From NCBI GenBank assembly GCA_963662155.1, contig OY759268.1:1737501-1801500 (forward strand): DNA of 64,000 bases, in the 5' to 3' direction. Origin of the DNA: Lamellibrachia columna. Lineage: Eukaryota > Annelida > Polychaeta > Sabellida > Siboglinidae. Shown here piece by piece: positions 12,431 to 25,084 of the stretch (positions are counted from its first letter, which is position 1; each line of letters starts with the position of its first letter). The notes beneath the pieces were generated by a model. The model saw nothing but the letters and a program-made list of their open reading frames with translations, was not told the origin of the DNA and searched no databases. Both the position numbers and the translations under genes were made by a program.

Positions 12431-13670
12431 ATGACGCAGGCATGGAAGGGTTCGGAGATAGGAATATTAGCGAAGGGATAAAAAGGGTTCCGGACAGAGA
12501 ACAGAAAGTGCACGAAAGACTAATGTTACAGGGATGGAGGGGGTGGAGAGAGGTAGGAGGGTACAGAAGGGAGTAGGGTGGACACAGGAAGGAGGATGGA
12601 GAGAGGATGGAGAGAGGGAGAAGGGTAGAAATAGGAAGGAAGGTAGAGAGAGGGAGGAGGGTGGAGGGAAGGAGGAGGATGGAGAAAGGGAGGTGGGATG
12701 AGAGATTAAAGAGGATGGAGAGAGGGGAAAGGGTGGAGGGAGCGAGGAGGGTGGAGAGAGAATAGGATAAAGAGGGTGATGAGGGTAGACATAGGAAGGA
12801 GGATGGAGAGAGGGAGGAAGGTAGAGATAGGGAAAAGGGTAGATAGAGGAAGGAGGATGGAGAGAGGGTGGAGGGAGGGAGGGAGGAGGAGGAGAGAGGG
12901 GAGAGGGATGGAGAGAGGGAAGAGGGTGGAGGGACGGAGGAGTGTAGAGAGAAGGAGGGGTAGATAATGGAAGGAGGGTGGAGTGAGGGAGTAGGGTAGA
13001 GATAGGGAAAAGGGTGGATAGAGGAAGGGAGGGAGGGAGAAGGGGAGAGAGGGTGGACAGAAGAAGGAAGATGGAGAGAGGGAAGAGGGTGGAGGGACGG
13101 AGGAGTGTAGAGAGAAGGAGGGGTAGAGAGAGAGGGAGGAGGGTGGAGTGAGGGAGGAGGGTGAAGAGAGGGAGGGAGGTGGAGAGAGAAACGAGGATGG
13201 AGAGAGGGAAAAGGGTAGAGGGACGGAGGGAGGGAGGATGGTGTACAGATGAAGAAGGGTGGAGAGACGGAAGAGGTTGGAGAGGGGGAAGAGGGTGGAT
13301 GGAGGAGGGTAGAGAGAGGGTGGTCGATGGAGAAAGCAATGAAGATGGAGAGAGGGAGGAGGTCGAGGGGGAGTGAATGAGGAGAAAGAGGAGTGTAGAG
13401 AGAGGGTGGAGAGAGAAAGGAGGATGGAGAGAGGGAAGAGGGTGGATAGAGGGAGGGAGGAGGGTGTAGAGAGGGAGGAGGGTGGAGAGAGGGAAGAGGG
13501 TGGAGGGAGGGAGGGAGGAGGGTGCCGAGAGGGAGGAGGTTGACGAGAAGGAGGAGGGTGAAGAGAGGGAGGAGGGTGGAGAGAGGGAGGAGGGTGGAGA
13601 GAGGATGGAGAGAGGATGGACAGAGGGGGAGGGAAAAGGTGGAAGAGGAGAGGGAAAGACGAACTGATAA
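12430..13670. repeat. Purine-rich dispersed family D, copy 1
   Basis: About 1.2 kb that is almost pure G/A on the plus strand, built from GGAGAGAGGGAGGAGGGT-like units with irregular spacing. The leading edge (GAGAACAGAAAGTGCACGAA, then ACTAATGTTA) matches copies near 24515-24560 and 28365-28395. Serine/proline-rich antisense and arginine/glutamate-rich sense frames are composition artefacts. Confidence 0.88.
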
Positions 13671-13756
13671 AAGGACACCCGCCCTTTATCCAAATAAAAC
13701 ACCTTTGTAACATTTGTATTACTAATTTTATTTATTTCTATCCCTATTAATTTGTT

Positions 13757-14000
13757 TCCCAGTTTGGTACGTCTGAACAGTGATTTCTACTGCAACCAGT
13801 TATCTTCCTTGTAGCGAGAAGCTTTATGGAACTCGAGCGACAACTTGTGACACGACACCTGATAACATCTGAAACACGGATCGTTGAGGTAATTGACTGC
13901 ATTGAACGCGACTGGAGGGCGATCCGTCTTGGTGCGGTGAAGCGTGACCAATGGGTCTACTGAAGAACAACATCGCCCTCTGGCGGTCTGTGGAGCTGAC
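13757..14000. repeat. Dispersed repeat family E, copy 1
   Basis: Similar to 31311-31560. Shared landmarks are GTTTCCCAGTTTG, CTACGTCTGAACAGTGA-like sequence, GCATTGAACGCGACTGG, and CGCCCTCTGGCGGTCTGTGG against CGCCCTCTAGCGGTCTGTGG. Non-coding as far as can be seen. Confidence 0.82.
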
Positions 14001-14216
14001 AGGGCCCGGGTGCGACCCAGTGTGACGAGCCCAGAGTATCCGCGTGCCCAGATTCCGCAAAACGCATACTGCGCAAGCGCGCGCAGGCGCAGTAGACAAT
14101 TTGATCTCCTGTGACGTCACACTTTTTACAGCCGTGCCAGGAGTAGCCGCGTTTTTAGTTCACGTGGGTTTTTTAGTTATATAAGTTGAAGAAGGCCTCC
14201 TTTGAGTTTGATTGAA

Positions 14217-15186
14217 ATGACGATGATAGGAATTGAGGAAAGAGACAAGAAATATAAGGAATGTATGGGTTGCATTAAACACTATCTTGTCAATTACACA
14301 CATCGCGCAGGTATCGATAAGCGCTTGACGAATGCTGTACAGAAGGCCATCAGGAACGACAAATACGAAGTAGACGGTGGGTAAGATGTTAGCGATCCAT
14401 AGCCGTAATTATTAATCAGTTGGGTTACCATCAATTAATGGAGTGCAAATAAACTTAGTTTTTTTCTCATTAAATACAACGTGAAGTAGTTTCCCAAAAC
14501 TACAAAAGGACGAGGCTATTCACACAGCTGCTCGGCGTATGTACTGGTGCGGTGGGAGTAAACCCAAATTGGTGCTATCTATTATGTTTTACCATAAAAA
14601 AAAAAAACAGAACAGTTTTTTCACAAGATATCTATGTGCTAAATCTCTAACAACTATTCTGTGAAATTTATGCAAGCAAACTGTTAGAAAGGTTGTTTCG
14701 AGTGAAGTACTTATGCAAATAGACCGGCAAATTCTAAATCTCGCAAAAGATGCCTACTGTCCAAACTGTGAATCCAATCTCCGATGTGTAAGTCATTCCT
14801 TGTCATGTGGTCAGTATACAAGATCATACACTATTATTAAATTAGTTGATTTGTTTTATCCCCTGAGCTATATGAAGTCGAAGAAACATTGACTCCGTGT
14901 CAGAATCTCAAGCCATCTTTGCGGCAAACACTTTGAAATGATAATATTTCATGAAAAAGGTAAGCTATTTTCATTGCCGTGCAACAACTGTTTGTTACTA
15001 TAACAATGACATATGATGCAGTTTAGCTTCAAATAATTTACTCAATGATCTAATGTTTCAAATTAAATGTTTTTTCTATCTTTTTCAGGGTTGTGTTTTG
15101 GAGAGGAAAATGCCCAACACGTCATAAACCCTGTCAGGACGTCATACACTTGCAAAATGTGTCCCGAATCATTTAGATATTATTAG
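14217..15186 (+). CDS. Possible small spliced gene, cysteine-rich, unidentified
   Basis: A tentative gene model. A TATATAAG-like box near 14178 precedes an ATG at 14217, and the first exon is open to about 14376-14380, where GT donors occur. A short exon near 14726-14787 ends at the strong donor GTAAGT and encodes a C-P-N-C pair. A third candidate ends at about 14958 with GTAAGC. A last exon begins after TTTTTCAG at 15088, is open in the frame that joins the third exon, encodes a C-K-M-C pair and stops at 15184-15186. The paired cysteines suggest a small zinc-binding protein. No family is recognised, not all phases could be reconciled, and the model could be a chance combination of splice-like sites. 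Confidence 0.25.
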
Positions 15187-15507
15187 ATTTGTTGATTATG
15201 TGATGTAGTTAAACGTGTTATAGTCATTAATTGTAGATGGTTTACCCATTCTGTAATTAAATAATGTCAGTTGTCGCAATCAGTTTAGTAGTAGAATTGC
15301 ATAAAATGACTCTTCCAACAGTATCGATTTCTGGTAAAATTATTAATCACCAGTATACTGGCTCTTCTTACCCTTCTTGAAGGATTGTGTGGTGTCTGGA
15401 GAGATGATAAAGGTGCCAAATACTACAGAATGTATTATTTTACGTACTGTTTGTTTCTATGTTTATTTCTGTGAGTTCTATGTTTTAGAGGATGACCGGT
15501 ACATCAA

Positions 15508-17190
15508 GTTGAAACACTGCTTTATGGTGTCAACCTGCTCCTCCAAAGTTGAGAGTAGGCACTTCAAGTTGAAACACTGCCTTATGATGTCTAGAAAAGA
15601 AAAACAACCTACTCCTCCAAAGTTGACAGTACGCACATCAAGTTGAAATGCTGCCTTATGATGTCTACAAAAGAAAAACAACCTACTCCTCCAAAGTTGA
15701 CAGTAGGCACATCAAGTTGAAATGCTGCCTTATTGATGTCTGGAAAAAAAAAAAAACCTACTTCTCCAAAGTTGACAGTATGCACATCAAGTTGAAATGC
15801 TGCCTTATTGACGCCTCGAAAAGAAAAACAACCTTCTCCTCCAAAGTTGACAGTATGCACATCAAGTTGAAATGCTGCCTTATTGATGTCTGGAAAAGAA
15901 AAACAACCTTCTCCTCCAAAGTTGACAGTAGGCACATCAAGTTGAAATGCTGCCTTATTGATGTCTGGAAAAGAAAAACAACCTACTCCTCCAAAGTCGA
16001 CAGTATGCACATCAAGTTGAAATGCTGCCTTATTGATGTCTGGAAAAGAAAAACAACCTTCTCCTCCAAAGTTGACAGTATGCACATCAAGTTGAAATGC
16101 TGCCTTATTGATGTCTGGAAAAGAAAAACAACCTACTTCTCCAAAGTTGACAGTACGCACATCAAGTTGAAATGCTGCCTTATTGATGTCTGGAAAAGAA
16201 AAACAACCTACTTCTCCAAAGTTGACAGTACGCACATCAAGTTGAAATGCTGCCTTATTGACGTCTGGAAAAGAAAAACAACCTTCTCCTCCAAAGTTGA
16301 CAGTATGCACATGAAGTTGAAATGCTGCCTTATTGACGCCTGGAAAAGAAAAACAACCTACTCCTCCAAAGTTGACAGTACACACATGAAGTTGAAATGC
16401 TGCCTTATTGAAGTCTGGAAAAGAAAAACAACCTACTTCTCCAAAGTTGACGGTATGCACATGAAGTTGAAATGCTGCCTTATTGACGTCTAGAAAAGAA
16501 AAACAACCTACTTCTCCAAAGTTGACAGTACGCACATTAAGTTGAAATGCTGCCTTATTGATGTCTGGAAAAGAAAAACAACCTACTCCTCCAAAGTTGA
16601 CAGTATGCACATGAAGTTGAAATGCTGCCTTATTGATGTCTGGAAAAGAAAAACAACCTACTCCTCCAAAGTTGACAGTACACACATAAAGTTGAAATGC
16701 TGCCTTATTGATGTCTGGAAAAGAAAAACAACCTACTTCTCCAAAGTTGACGGTATGCACATGAAGTTGAAATGCTGCCTTATTGACGTCTGGAAAAGAA
16801 AAACAACCTACTCCTCCAAAGTTGACAGTAGGCACATGAAGTTGAAATGCTGCCTTATTGACGCCTGGAAAAGAAAAACAACCTACTCCTCCAAAGTTGA
16901 CAGTACACACATGAAGTTGAAATGCTGCCTTATTGACGTCTGGAAAAGAAAAACAACCTACTCCTCCAATGTTGACAGTACACACATGAAGTTGAAATGC
17001 TGCCTTATTGACGTCTGGAAAAGAAAAACAACCTACTCCTCCAATGTTGACAGTACGCACATCAAGTTGAAATGCAGCCTTATTGATGTCTGGAAAAGAA
17101 AAACAACCTACTCCTCCAATGTTGACAGTACGCACATCAAGTTGAAATGCAGCCTTATTGATGTCTGGAAAAGAAAAACAACCTACTTCT
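15508..17190. repeat. 75-bp minisatellite, about 22 copies
   Basis: Units contain AAGTTGAAATGCTGCCTTAT and AAAGAAAAACAACCTACTCC and repeat every 75 bp. The 25-codon period keeps frames open on both strands (over 500 codons on the minus strand). The repeated peptide resembles no family I know, and both strands drift at similar rates, so a coding role is not supported. Confidence 0.95.
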
Positions 17191-18160
17191 TGACATTAAG
17201 CAGCAACATGTTAATTCTACAAAGAACAGACTATGGAAAGATGCATGGATTGATCGTCTCTTTCTGGACATATTCTGCATCTGCGAAAAAATAAAAGGAC
17301 ATTTGATAATTGTGTTTTTAAATTGTGAACAATAAGTGTGCTGATGCTTTATTAATAAAGGAAGTACTATTTTGAGAATGCTTTGATTTGACTAACTTTG
17401 ATGTTTCGCATTATCGCATTATTTCTGCCATCTCACTAATGCAGTTTTGATAACACTGGACAATGTCAGGGTCATGAGAGAAGTTGACACACATTCATCA
17501 CCCTAAAGTCTAAACTTGCCATTTAGAGTAATCAGTTTAACTTTTTGCAGTTAAGAGTAGACGTTAATGTCTCGGTTTTCGTAGTTGGTTCGATTCCAAC
17601 TGGTATAGCACTTTGTGCAAAAATACCCCTGGCATGGGCATATTGACCGAAACATTGCATCTCCTCTTATAATTATATTGATATTGAACTGAAAATGCTC
17701 ACCAAATATATGTATTATTTTCAACATTTAATTAAAGGACTAGCTTATTTCTAGTACTCTGGAAATTATAGATATACATTGGCTTAAATTATAAAAATTA
17801 TCTTCCATTCACCAAAACTTATAGAATAAAAAAAATATCTACAGGTGTTAATTTACAATATAGAATTTTACATTATATACTTACATTTAACATGTATATA
17901 CCCATAACTATTCTGGAATTTAAGTAACTTAGTGTATGTTTCAAAATCATGTAGTTAAATTGTTAGAAACTACTATTTTGAGCACTGCATTGGATGATGC
18001 TTCTAAGGGGAGGTAAACTATGGCCTAGTTAATTTACCTTCTGAAATAACGATACAACTACAGAATAATAGACTTGCTATAAGTACCGACATTGAGTAAA
18101 TATTGTTTGACTGACATTACTTTATAAATAATGCCTAGATGACTTTATAAATATTTCTAG
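17191..18160. other. AT-rich intergenic, no gene seen
   Basis: Low-GC unique sequence between the 75-bp array and the Ginger-like exons. No coding exon with recognisable content. Confidence 0.5.
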
Positions 18161-19800
18161 ATACCGGAGCATTGGTTTACCATCCCCCACACACAGACAT
18201 ATGCCAGCGCATCATCACTGATGTTGATGAGAAGCATAGAATCCTGTGGCACATGCACTCAGCTCCACATGCTGGCCACAGCGGCATCAATGCTACAGTA
18301 GATAAGATCACCCAGCGATTCTACTGGAAGGGGTTGAAGGAAGACGTCAAGGTATACGTATGTGACGTTCACATTAACAGTACTGTTTAACAACTATATT
18401 CCATGTATGAAGCAAACTGGTGGCTTTAATTTTGTATGTTTAAAAATATAGATGTGCATATTAGTATGCTAATTTTGGGACATTGTATGTGTATCTCCCC
18501 CAGGCACCAAGGTCCAGTCTCCCATTTCTATTGCTTCCTTGGACAAATGGCCTCTGATCTACCAATTGGCATACAAAGGTAGTTATTTTTAGTTATTTAA
18601 TTACAAAGTTATGTATTTGTTTTTCCACTTATCAGAGAAATATGGAAACTGTACATTGCTTAACGATTTTTCCATTGGTGGGTGTGAAGTAGTATATAAT
18701 TAATAATTGAATTGCTGTCATTATTACTATATTTCTAACAGCACAAGTAAATGGCACGAATATCTCCATGCTTTTAGTCAAATTAATCTGCGAAAAATTA
18801 ATATCAGGATTTAACCTATTCTTTTGGAACTATAATTATTAGTTGTTACCCATTTGATAAGAAGAATGTAGTGACTATTTAAAAAGTAGGTACACAATTT
18901 GTTTTTACATAACTTGGTTCTTTTGTTTGTAGGGCCTTTACCAGAGACTCAGACTGGATTGAAGTATGTTCTGACCCTGACGGACTACTTCACAAAGTAT
19001 GTGGAGCTGTTTCCACTAAGACAGAAGTCGGGGCTGTGTGTGGCACGTGGGCTCAAAAGCTACATCTACCAGGGTCGAGAATTCGTAAATCAGTTGAACA
19101 CTGATTTGGTGAAGAGGTTTGACATTAACCGTATGATTACAGCTGCGTATCATCCACAGACTAATGGCTTGGATGAAAGGTATTACCAGTATAGCAGATG
19201 TAATGTAATGTGAAAATAATTTGTTCAAGCACTACAATAATTGGTCACAGACTGTAAGTTGCCCACTGAAATTAGTAATCACAATTTTACTGCCCAAAAT
19301 GTGAAAACATTTCCTATTTATAATAATTTTTTTTTTTAAAGAAAACTCATAGAAAATAATTCGTGACATACATGTTGACATGTGTATGATGATTCATAAT
19401 TGCTATCTGGTCCATATAAAACTATTTTTTATTAAATTACAGAAATGGCATGTGCAACGTTGTACATATCAAGAAAAATAAATTGTGTGCAAATGTTAAA
19501 TTGGCACATGCACTTTTACTGCCAAAAGCAGACAACAAGCTATTAAAATTATGTACTTGGAATACTTTCTACCACATAATAAATGAAACATGTTGCAGAA
19601 CCAACCAGACGCTTAAGACGAGACTGAGTAAGCTAGCAGCTGAGCACCAGACTGACTGGGATGAATATATTGAGGAGGTGGCCTTCAGTCTCCGCACACA
19701 GAGACAAGGATCTACAAAGTTCACCCCGTTCTTTCTCATGTTCAACCGACATCCACGTCTGCCTATGGAGGTCATTGTATTAGCCAACTATAATATATGA
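18161..19800 (+). pseudogene. Ginger-like transposase (integrase), spliced and broken
   Basis: Four exon-like blocks join in phase: 18161-18379, 18504-18578, 18933-19179 and 19599 to about 19768. Block 1 has the His pair of an HHCC zinc domain (HMHSAPHAGHSG), but the second Cys position of the CC pair reads His. Block 3 has the first catalytic Asp (TLTDYF), then YQGREF, where the expected Asp-containing residues are missing, apparently through a small deletion. Block 4 continues after the Glu (LDER, split over the intron). Intact introns are known from Ginger elements and their host-domesticated relatives, whereas retroviral integrases lack them. The lost second Asp argues for an inactive copy. 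A Ty3-like origin is less likely because of the introns and the downstream protease and PHD exons. Confidence 0.75.
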
Positions 19801-19989
19801 CTGTTTATCTGAATGATACACAAATGGATCTATATAACTCAACTGTAAGGTATATCTAAAAAAACAATATGCATGAGTCATAGTTTAAGAAAGAAATGTA
19901 AAATAGTGGTGGTATAAAGCCCTAAGTACCTGCACCCGTCTATAATCCTTGTATTTCTATGACTTTGTCATTGAAGGAGCTATATGAAG

Positions 19990-20730
19990 ATGCGCTCCAA
20001 GAAAGTTGAGAGAAAACTCGCTGATTTGGAAACATGCCACATGCCCTGCAGACAGCAAGCAGACGGATCAAGCTGTGGGATATTTGTCCTGATGGTAAAC
20101 CTTTCTTATGATAAGTAATTGTAGAACAACTATTGTATTTACACCTTTTGCTTGGTCACTCTCCATCACATTATATTTGTCTTTAATCGCAGTACATTCC
20201 ATATATGCTATGATTTAATGTTACAATATGCTTAATACCTTCCATCTGTGAAATGATATTCAAAATTCATATGCATTTAATAATTTTAAAGTAATCAAGT
20301 AAATCACTAAATGTCACTCTTTTGCACCAAATCATGGTTCAGGTTAATTATCTGGTACCTCTCAAGTCCAAAGCCTACTGATAGAAATGTTGTAACAGGC
20401 AGACCAGGCATAAAAATATAATTGACTACAGTATAATTAAAATAAAAAAACGAATTATTATTGCAGAATGCTGAGTCTTTGGTGAAGGATGTGCCTGTTG
20501 GTGTAATGGGTCAGGCCCAGACATACCACTACAGCCACTTTGTGTACGCCCGATTGGTGGAACAGGACGAAAAGGATTCCTGCTGCAATCCCACCTGTCA
20601 GCCCAACAGAGAACATGTGGACTGGGTGGAGTGTGAGAATTGCTTCTCTTGGTGGCACTTTCATTGTGCTAAATTGTTGAAAAAGCCAGTAGATTTCAAC
20701 TGTGAAGAATGTCAACAGAGAATACAGTAG
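19990..20730 (+). pseudogene. Ulp1-like protease C-terminus plus PHD finger exons
   Basis: An exon-like block ending at a GTAAAC donor (about 20094) encodes QADGSSCGIFVLM, the Gln and Cys region typical of C48/Ulp1 deSUMOylase-like proteases. The next block begins after TTGCAG at 20466 and continues the Ulp1 C-terminal pattern (Ala-Glu-Ser-Leu). It then gives a Cys-rich domain (CCNPTC, WVECENCFSWWHFHC, FNCEEC) with the C4HC3 spacing of a PHD finger before a stop at 20728-20730. Its position after integrase exons on the same strand fits Ginger1-like elements, which are reported to carry accessory Ulp1 and PHD domains. The catalytic His and Asp of the protease were not located, so this is a remnant or an incomplete model. 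Confidence 0.65.
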
Positions 20731-21555
20731 AACACCTCAAAGCAGCCACACCTTGACAATTGCCACCCTATCAGTCTGTGTTGATCTACCACAGGTACTT
20801 CTGTAAAGTGGCCACCCATCTATTTCTATCTAGTGTGCTTCTACTGTACAACACAACTGAATTGAGACTGTGCATGTCTGAAAGTGAATTGAGACTATGC
20901 AATGTGTGTAACCAGGCCAACAGAGGCACAACAAACATATAGTCTACCTTAGACCACATTTATTGCATTCTTTTGTTTGTTGATATTCTTTTAGATACAG
21001 TAAATTGTTGTGCATTTGTTTACTACAAATGTACATACTATTTAGGTTTATTATTTGCAATGTGCATATAAGCTATTTTGAATTTATCAGCATAATTGGT
21101 ATGCCATTGAAACAATACTTTTGTCAGATACAGCCAACAATTACAGTATAAGGCCTTCGAGAAGTCCATAATTACCATGTCAACCTGGGTTTGTTATCAA
21201 CATACTGATCTAGGTCATGTGTGGTGTAGGTCAATGAGTTGGGTCTTGTAAAAGCGGTGATTCCTGAATCCGTGCTATTTGTCGGATAAAATGTTATAAA
21301 ATTTAATGATCATCAAGATGTTGTATAATGTGGCCTTAAATAATATCCTTAAGAATATCCTTCTTAAAGAGATATTGCACTAGATAAAGTTAGTTTCTGA
21401 AACATGTATGTGAAGAAAAAATGAGATTATGATGATGTAACTGATGTGAGTCCACATGTTAGTGTATTAAATTCAGTTGCATTATTTTTCCCAACAAGAG
21501 GTGTATAATTACAGTGGCTTAGAAATGACTAGAAAACAGTTTGTTTCTTATAAGT
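20731..21555. other. AT-rich intergenic, no gene seen
   Basis: No exon or repeat family recognised. This stretch could contain the 3' end of the Ginger-like element, but no terminal inverted repeat was found. Confidence 0.5.
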
Positions 21556-21842
21556 TAGATTCGGAATTAATGATAGTGACAGTGTTCCTCAAGGATCAAC
21601 ACTAGGTCCACTTCTTTTTATCTATTACATAAACGACATTGTTAAAACAACAAATATATTTAACTTCATATTATCTGCAGATAACACAAACATGTTTCAC
21701 TCGCACACAAATTTTACTAGGCTTATTGAAGAAGTTAATTGGGAACACAATGATATATTGGTTTCATTCTAACAAATTTTCATTAAACATAAATAAAAAT
21801 AATGTTATTATTTTTACCCCTGAAAATCAAAAAATACAATAA
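21556..21842 (+). pseudogene. Non-LTR retrotransposon reverse transcriptase fragment
   Basis: The start reads SVPQGSTLGPLLFIYYINDI, the highly conserved palm segment of LINE reverse transcriptases, followed shortly by SADNTNMF, where FADDT-type catalytic residues are expected. The change of the second catalytic Asp to Asn and later frame breaks show decay. Similar to Jockey/CR1-group enzymes, but too short to place exactly. Confidence 0.85.
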
Positions 21843-22840
21843 ATATGATGCTGTAATTAAAATAAAGGAAATTAATATAAATCAAATTACTTCAACACAT
21901 TTTTAAGCAATTTACATAGAGGAACATCTAAACTGGTCATATTAATTCATTAGTGTCTAAAGCTACACCCCTCGTAGGCATGCTTTATAAATTAAAGCAA
22001 TTTTACCAGACTATATATTAAAAACCCTGTATTGCACATTAATTTTCCCTCATCTGCAGTAGGCCTACTATGCCCTAATATGGACAAATACTTATCCATC
22101 AAGGATAATTAAACTTTACATTTTACAATCATAATAATTACTAAACCTGACTACTTAGCTACTCTAGAGGAAATTATGTCGAACAATTAATTATGCTGAT
22201 TAACTGACCACCAATTCAAGAAGAAAGTATTTAGTGAGCGCAAAAGAATAGCACGACACCGCGGCAGTGCATATAAACAGCGCCGCGCACTGCCATCGCT
22301 ATAGCCTCGATACTAATTATAGCCTCGATTTACAAAAAAACGGCACTCTAAATCACACAATATATTTATGTACGTGAAAATAATCACAGAAGTTATTCCA
22401 TTTTAGTTATACTATGTGTACTAGCAATTATATTAGAAAACATTATATATTACTAACGCAAACCACCTTAGCAACAACGCGGAATCCTGGCCTGCTCCTA
22501 CACTGGGCCCGTAACCGTCGCAGGCCGAGAGTAGGCGGAGAATCCTGGCACGGGATACTCTGGGCCCGCGACACCTGGTTACGCAGCCGCCGCCAGTGGG
22601 GTATCTAGAATCTCGCGGGGGGGGGGGCAATCATCACCCATTAGTTTACCATGCTACCACGTAGTGGCGCAACAGGTTATATAGTAATAAAAAAATAAGC
22701 CAGGGGGCTATGGACCAATGCCCCGCCCTAAATACGTCACTGGCCGACGCCCAGGAAAAATTACAATCTGCGGGTATATATGCAGTCAAGGAGGCGAGGG
22801 ATGTGCGCCTGCACGTAGTTCAGTTGGAACGGAGAGAGGG
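21843..22840. other. Intergenic, no gene seen
   Basis: AT-rich to about 22200, then mixed. A patch near 22650-22690 resembles 6745-6785. No coding content recognised. Confidence 0.5.
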
Positions 22841-22849
22841 GAATTGTCT

Positions 22850-23895
22850 ACAGGTCAGTCAGACTGAAAGTAAGGGAGAGAGTGGACTTGTTTACAGGCA
22901 GTCAGATTGTAAGGAAGGGAGAGAGGGGACTTGTCTACAGACAGTCAGATTGTAAGGAAGGGAGAGAGGGGACTTGTCTACAGGCAGTCAGATTGTAAGG
23001 AAGGGAGAGAGGGGACTTGTCTACAGGCAGTCAGATTGTCAGGAAGGGAGAGAGTGGACTTGTCTACAGGCAGTCAGAATGTAAGGAAGGGAGAGAGTGG
23101 ACTTGTTTACAGGCAGTCAGATTGTAAGGAAGAGAGAGAGAGGGGACTTGTCTACAGGCAGTCAGATTGTAAGGAAGGGAGAGAGTGGACTTGTCTACAG
23201 GCAGTCAGATTGTAAGGAAGGGAGAGAGTGGACTTGTTTACAGGCAGTCAGATTGTAAGGAAGGGAGAGAGGGGACTTGTCTACAGGCAGTCAGATTGTA
23301 AGGAAGGGAGAGAGGGGACTTGTCTACAGGCAGTCAGATTGTAAGGAAGGGAGAGAGGGGACTTGTCTACAGGCAGTCAGATTGTCAGGAAGGGAGAGAG
23401 TGGACTTGTCTACAGGCAGTCAGAATGTAAGGAAGGGAGAGAGTGGACTTGTTTACAGGCAGTCAGATTGTAAGGAAGAGAGAGAGAGGGGACTTGTCTA
23501 CAGGCAGTCAGATTGTAAGGAAGGGAGAGAGTGGACTTGTCTACAGGCAGTCAGATTGTAAGGAAGGGAGAGAGTGGACTTGTCTACAGGCAGTCAGATT
23601 GTAAGGAAGGGAGAGAGTGGACTTGTCTACAGGCAGTCAGATTGTAAAGAAGGGAGAGAGTGGACTTGTTTACAGGCAGTCAGATTGTAAAGAAGGGAGA
23701 GAGTGGACTTGTTTACAGGCAGTCAGATTGTAAGGAAGGGAGAGAGTGGACATGTTTACAGGCAGTCAGACTGTAAGGAAAGGAGAGAGGAGAATTGTCT
23801 ACAGGCAGTCAGAGTGTAAGGAAGGGAGAGAGTGGACTTGTCTACAGGCAGTCAGACTGTAAGGAAAGGAGAGAGGGGACTCGTCTACAAGTAGA
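22850..23895. repeat. 43-bp minisatellite with 346-bp higher-order repeat, about 24 copies
   Basis: Units contain GGACTTGTCTACAGGCAGTC and AGATTGTAAGGAAGGGAGAG. A variant unit with an extra GA (AAGAGAGAGAGAGG) occurs near 23128 and again near 23474, 346 bp apart. The flanking order of unit variants also repeats, showing duplication of an eight-unit block. Confidence 0.94.
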
Positions 23896-24259
23896 CCTTG
23901 GCTTAACTATTCACAAGAGTGACAGGGCCTCCTATCCATTCTTTGTGACACACCCTAGAAAACTGCTACATACACGCCAGGTGGCGTGTCAGTCTGTTTA
24001 TATAACAGCCAGCGCATTGTCGTGACGAGCGGACGAACGGACTGGCGCCTGCGGGAAGGTGACGTTTGAAAGATACAATAAGGTTCTCACGACATATATT
24101 CGACTTGAATTGGCGCCGCAGACATATCAGTTGTGACGGAAAGTGTAGGAAGACAGATAAACGCGGGCCCGTAATGATAACATATATGCTGACATCTGCA
24201 CGCACGACATTAGTTATATAAGTTATACGACGGTAATCATCTACAGCTGACAGAGACTT
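23896..24259. other. Intergenic, no gene seen
   Basis: Mixed-composition sequence between the 43-bp array and the purine-rich family D. Nothing recognised. Confidence 0.5.
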
Positions 24260-24960
24260 AACATGGCTCGACGTCGTGTCATCTTCCCAAGGGAAAGGAA
24301 GGTCGATCAGTGTGAGGAGAGGGAGGGGAGAGGGGAAACAGGGACACGGGAAGTGCAACACAATTGACGCGGGAGATAAGACGGGGGGATTGAGGAATTA
24401 GGGAAGGAATAAATAAAAGATAGAGGAGAAATGGGTGGGAAAGTGAGGACGGGATGTTGACGTGGATATAGAGAGAGGGAGGGGGAAGGTCTTTGGGTGA
24501 AGGGAAGGGATATAAATAGTGTCGGACTGAGAAGAGAGTGTGCACGGAAGACTAACGATAATGGGAGGGAGAGAGTGGAGGAATAGAGGGTGGAAAGAAG
24601 GGGACACTGGGTATAGAGAGGGGGGAGAGAGGGTGGAGAGAGGGGGACAGAGGTTGGGGAGAGGGGGACAGAGGGGGTAAAAAGGGGGAGAGGGGGACAG
24701 AGGGGGTAAAAAGGGGGACATAAGGTGGAGAGAGGGGGACAGAGGATGGAAAGAGGGGGACAGAGTTTGGAGAGAGGGGGACATATGGTGGAGAGGGGGA
24801 CATATTGTGGAGAGAGGGGGGACAGAGGGTGGAGAGAGGGGGACAGAGGATGGAAACAGGGGATAGAGGGTGGCGTAAGGGGGGCAGAGGTTGGAGAGAG
24901 GAGGAGAGAGGGTGGAGAGAAGCCAGCAAGGCGGAGTCATCTGATCGTGCGTGTGTGTAC
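24260..24960. repeat. Purine-rich dispersed family D, copy 2
   Basis: Begins with GACGTCGTGTCATCTTCCCA and AAGGTCGATCAG, matched near 28030-28075, and continues as GGAGAGAGGGGGACAGAGGG-like units. Related to 12430 and 28015. Composition-driven open frames on both strands are not genes. Confidence 0.85.
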
Positions 24961-25084
24961 ATATGGGTGTGCGGTGTGTGGACGTTGTTTAACAAGATTT
25001 AACAAGATTGCCATCTCGAACAACAAGTTCCAGATGGCAAGTGGACAAGGAAGCCATTGGCTTATCGAGAGTCCAACAATTTTC

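Noticed and set aside
12467..13713. Ser/Pro-rich proteins of 335-411 residues
   Set aside because: Direct translation of a GA/CT-rich tract in several frames; composition artefact.
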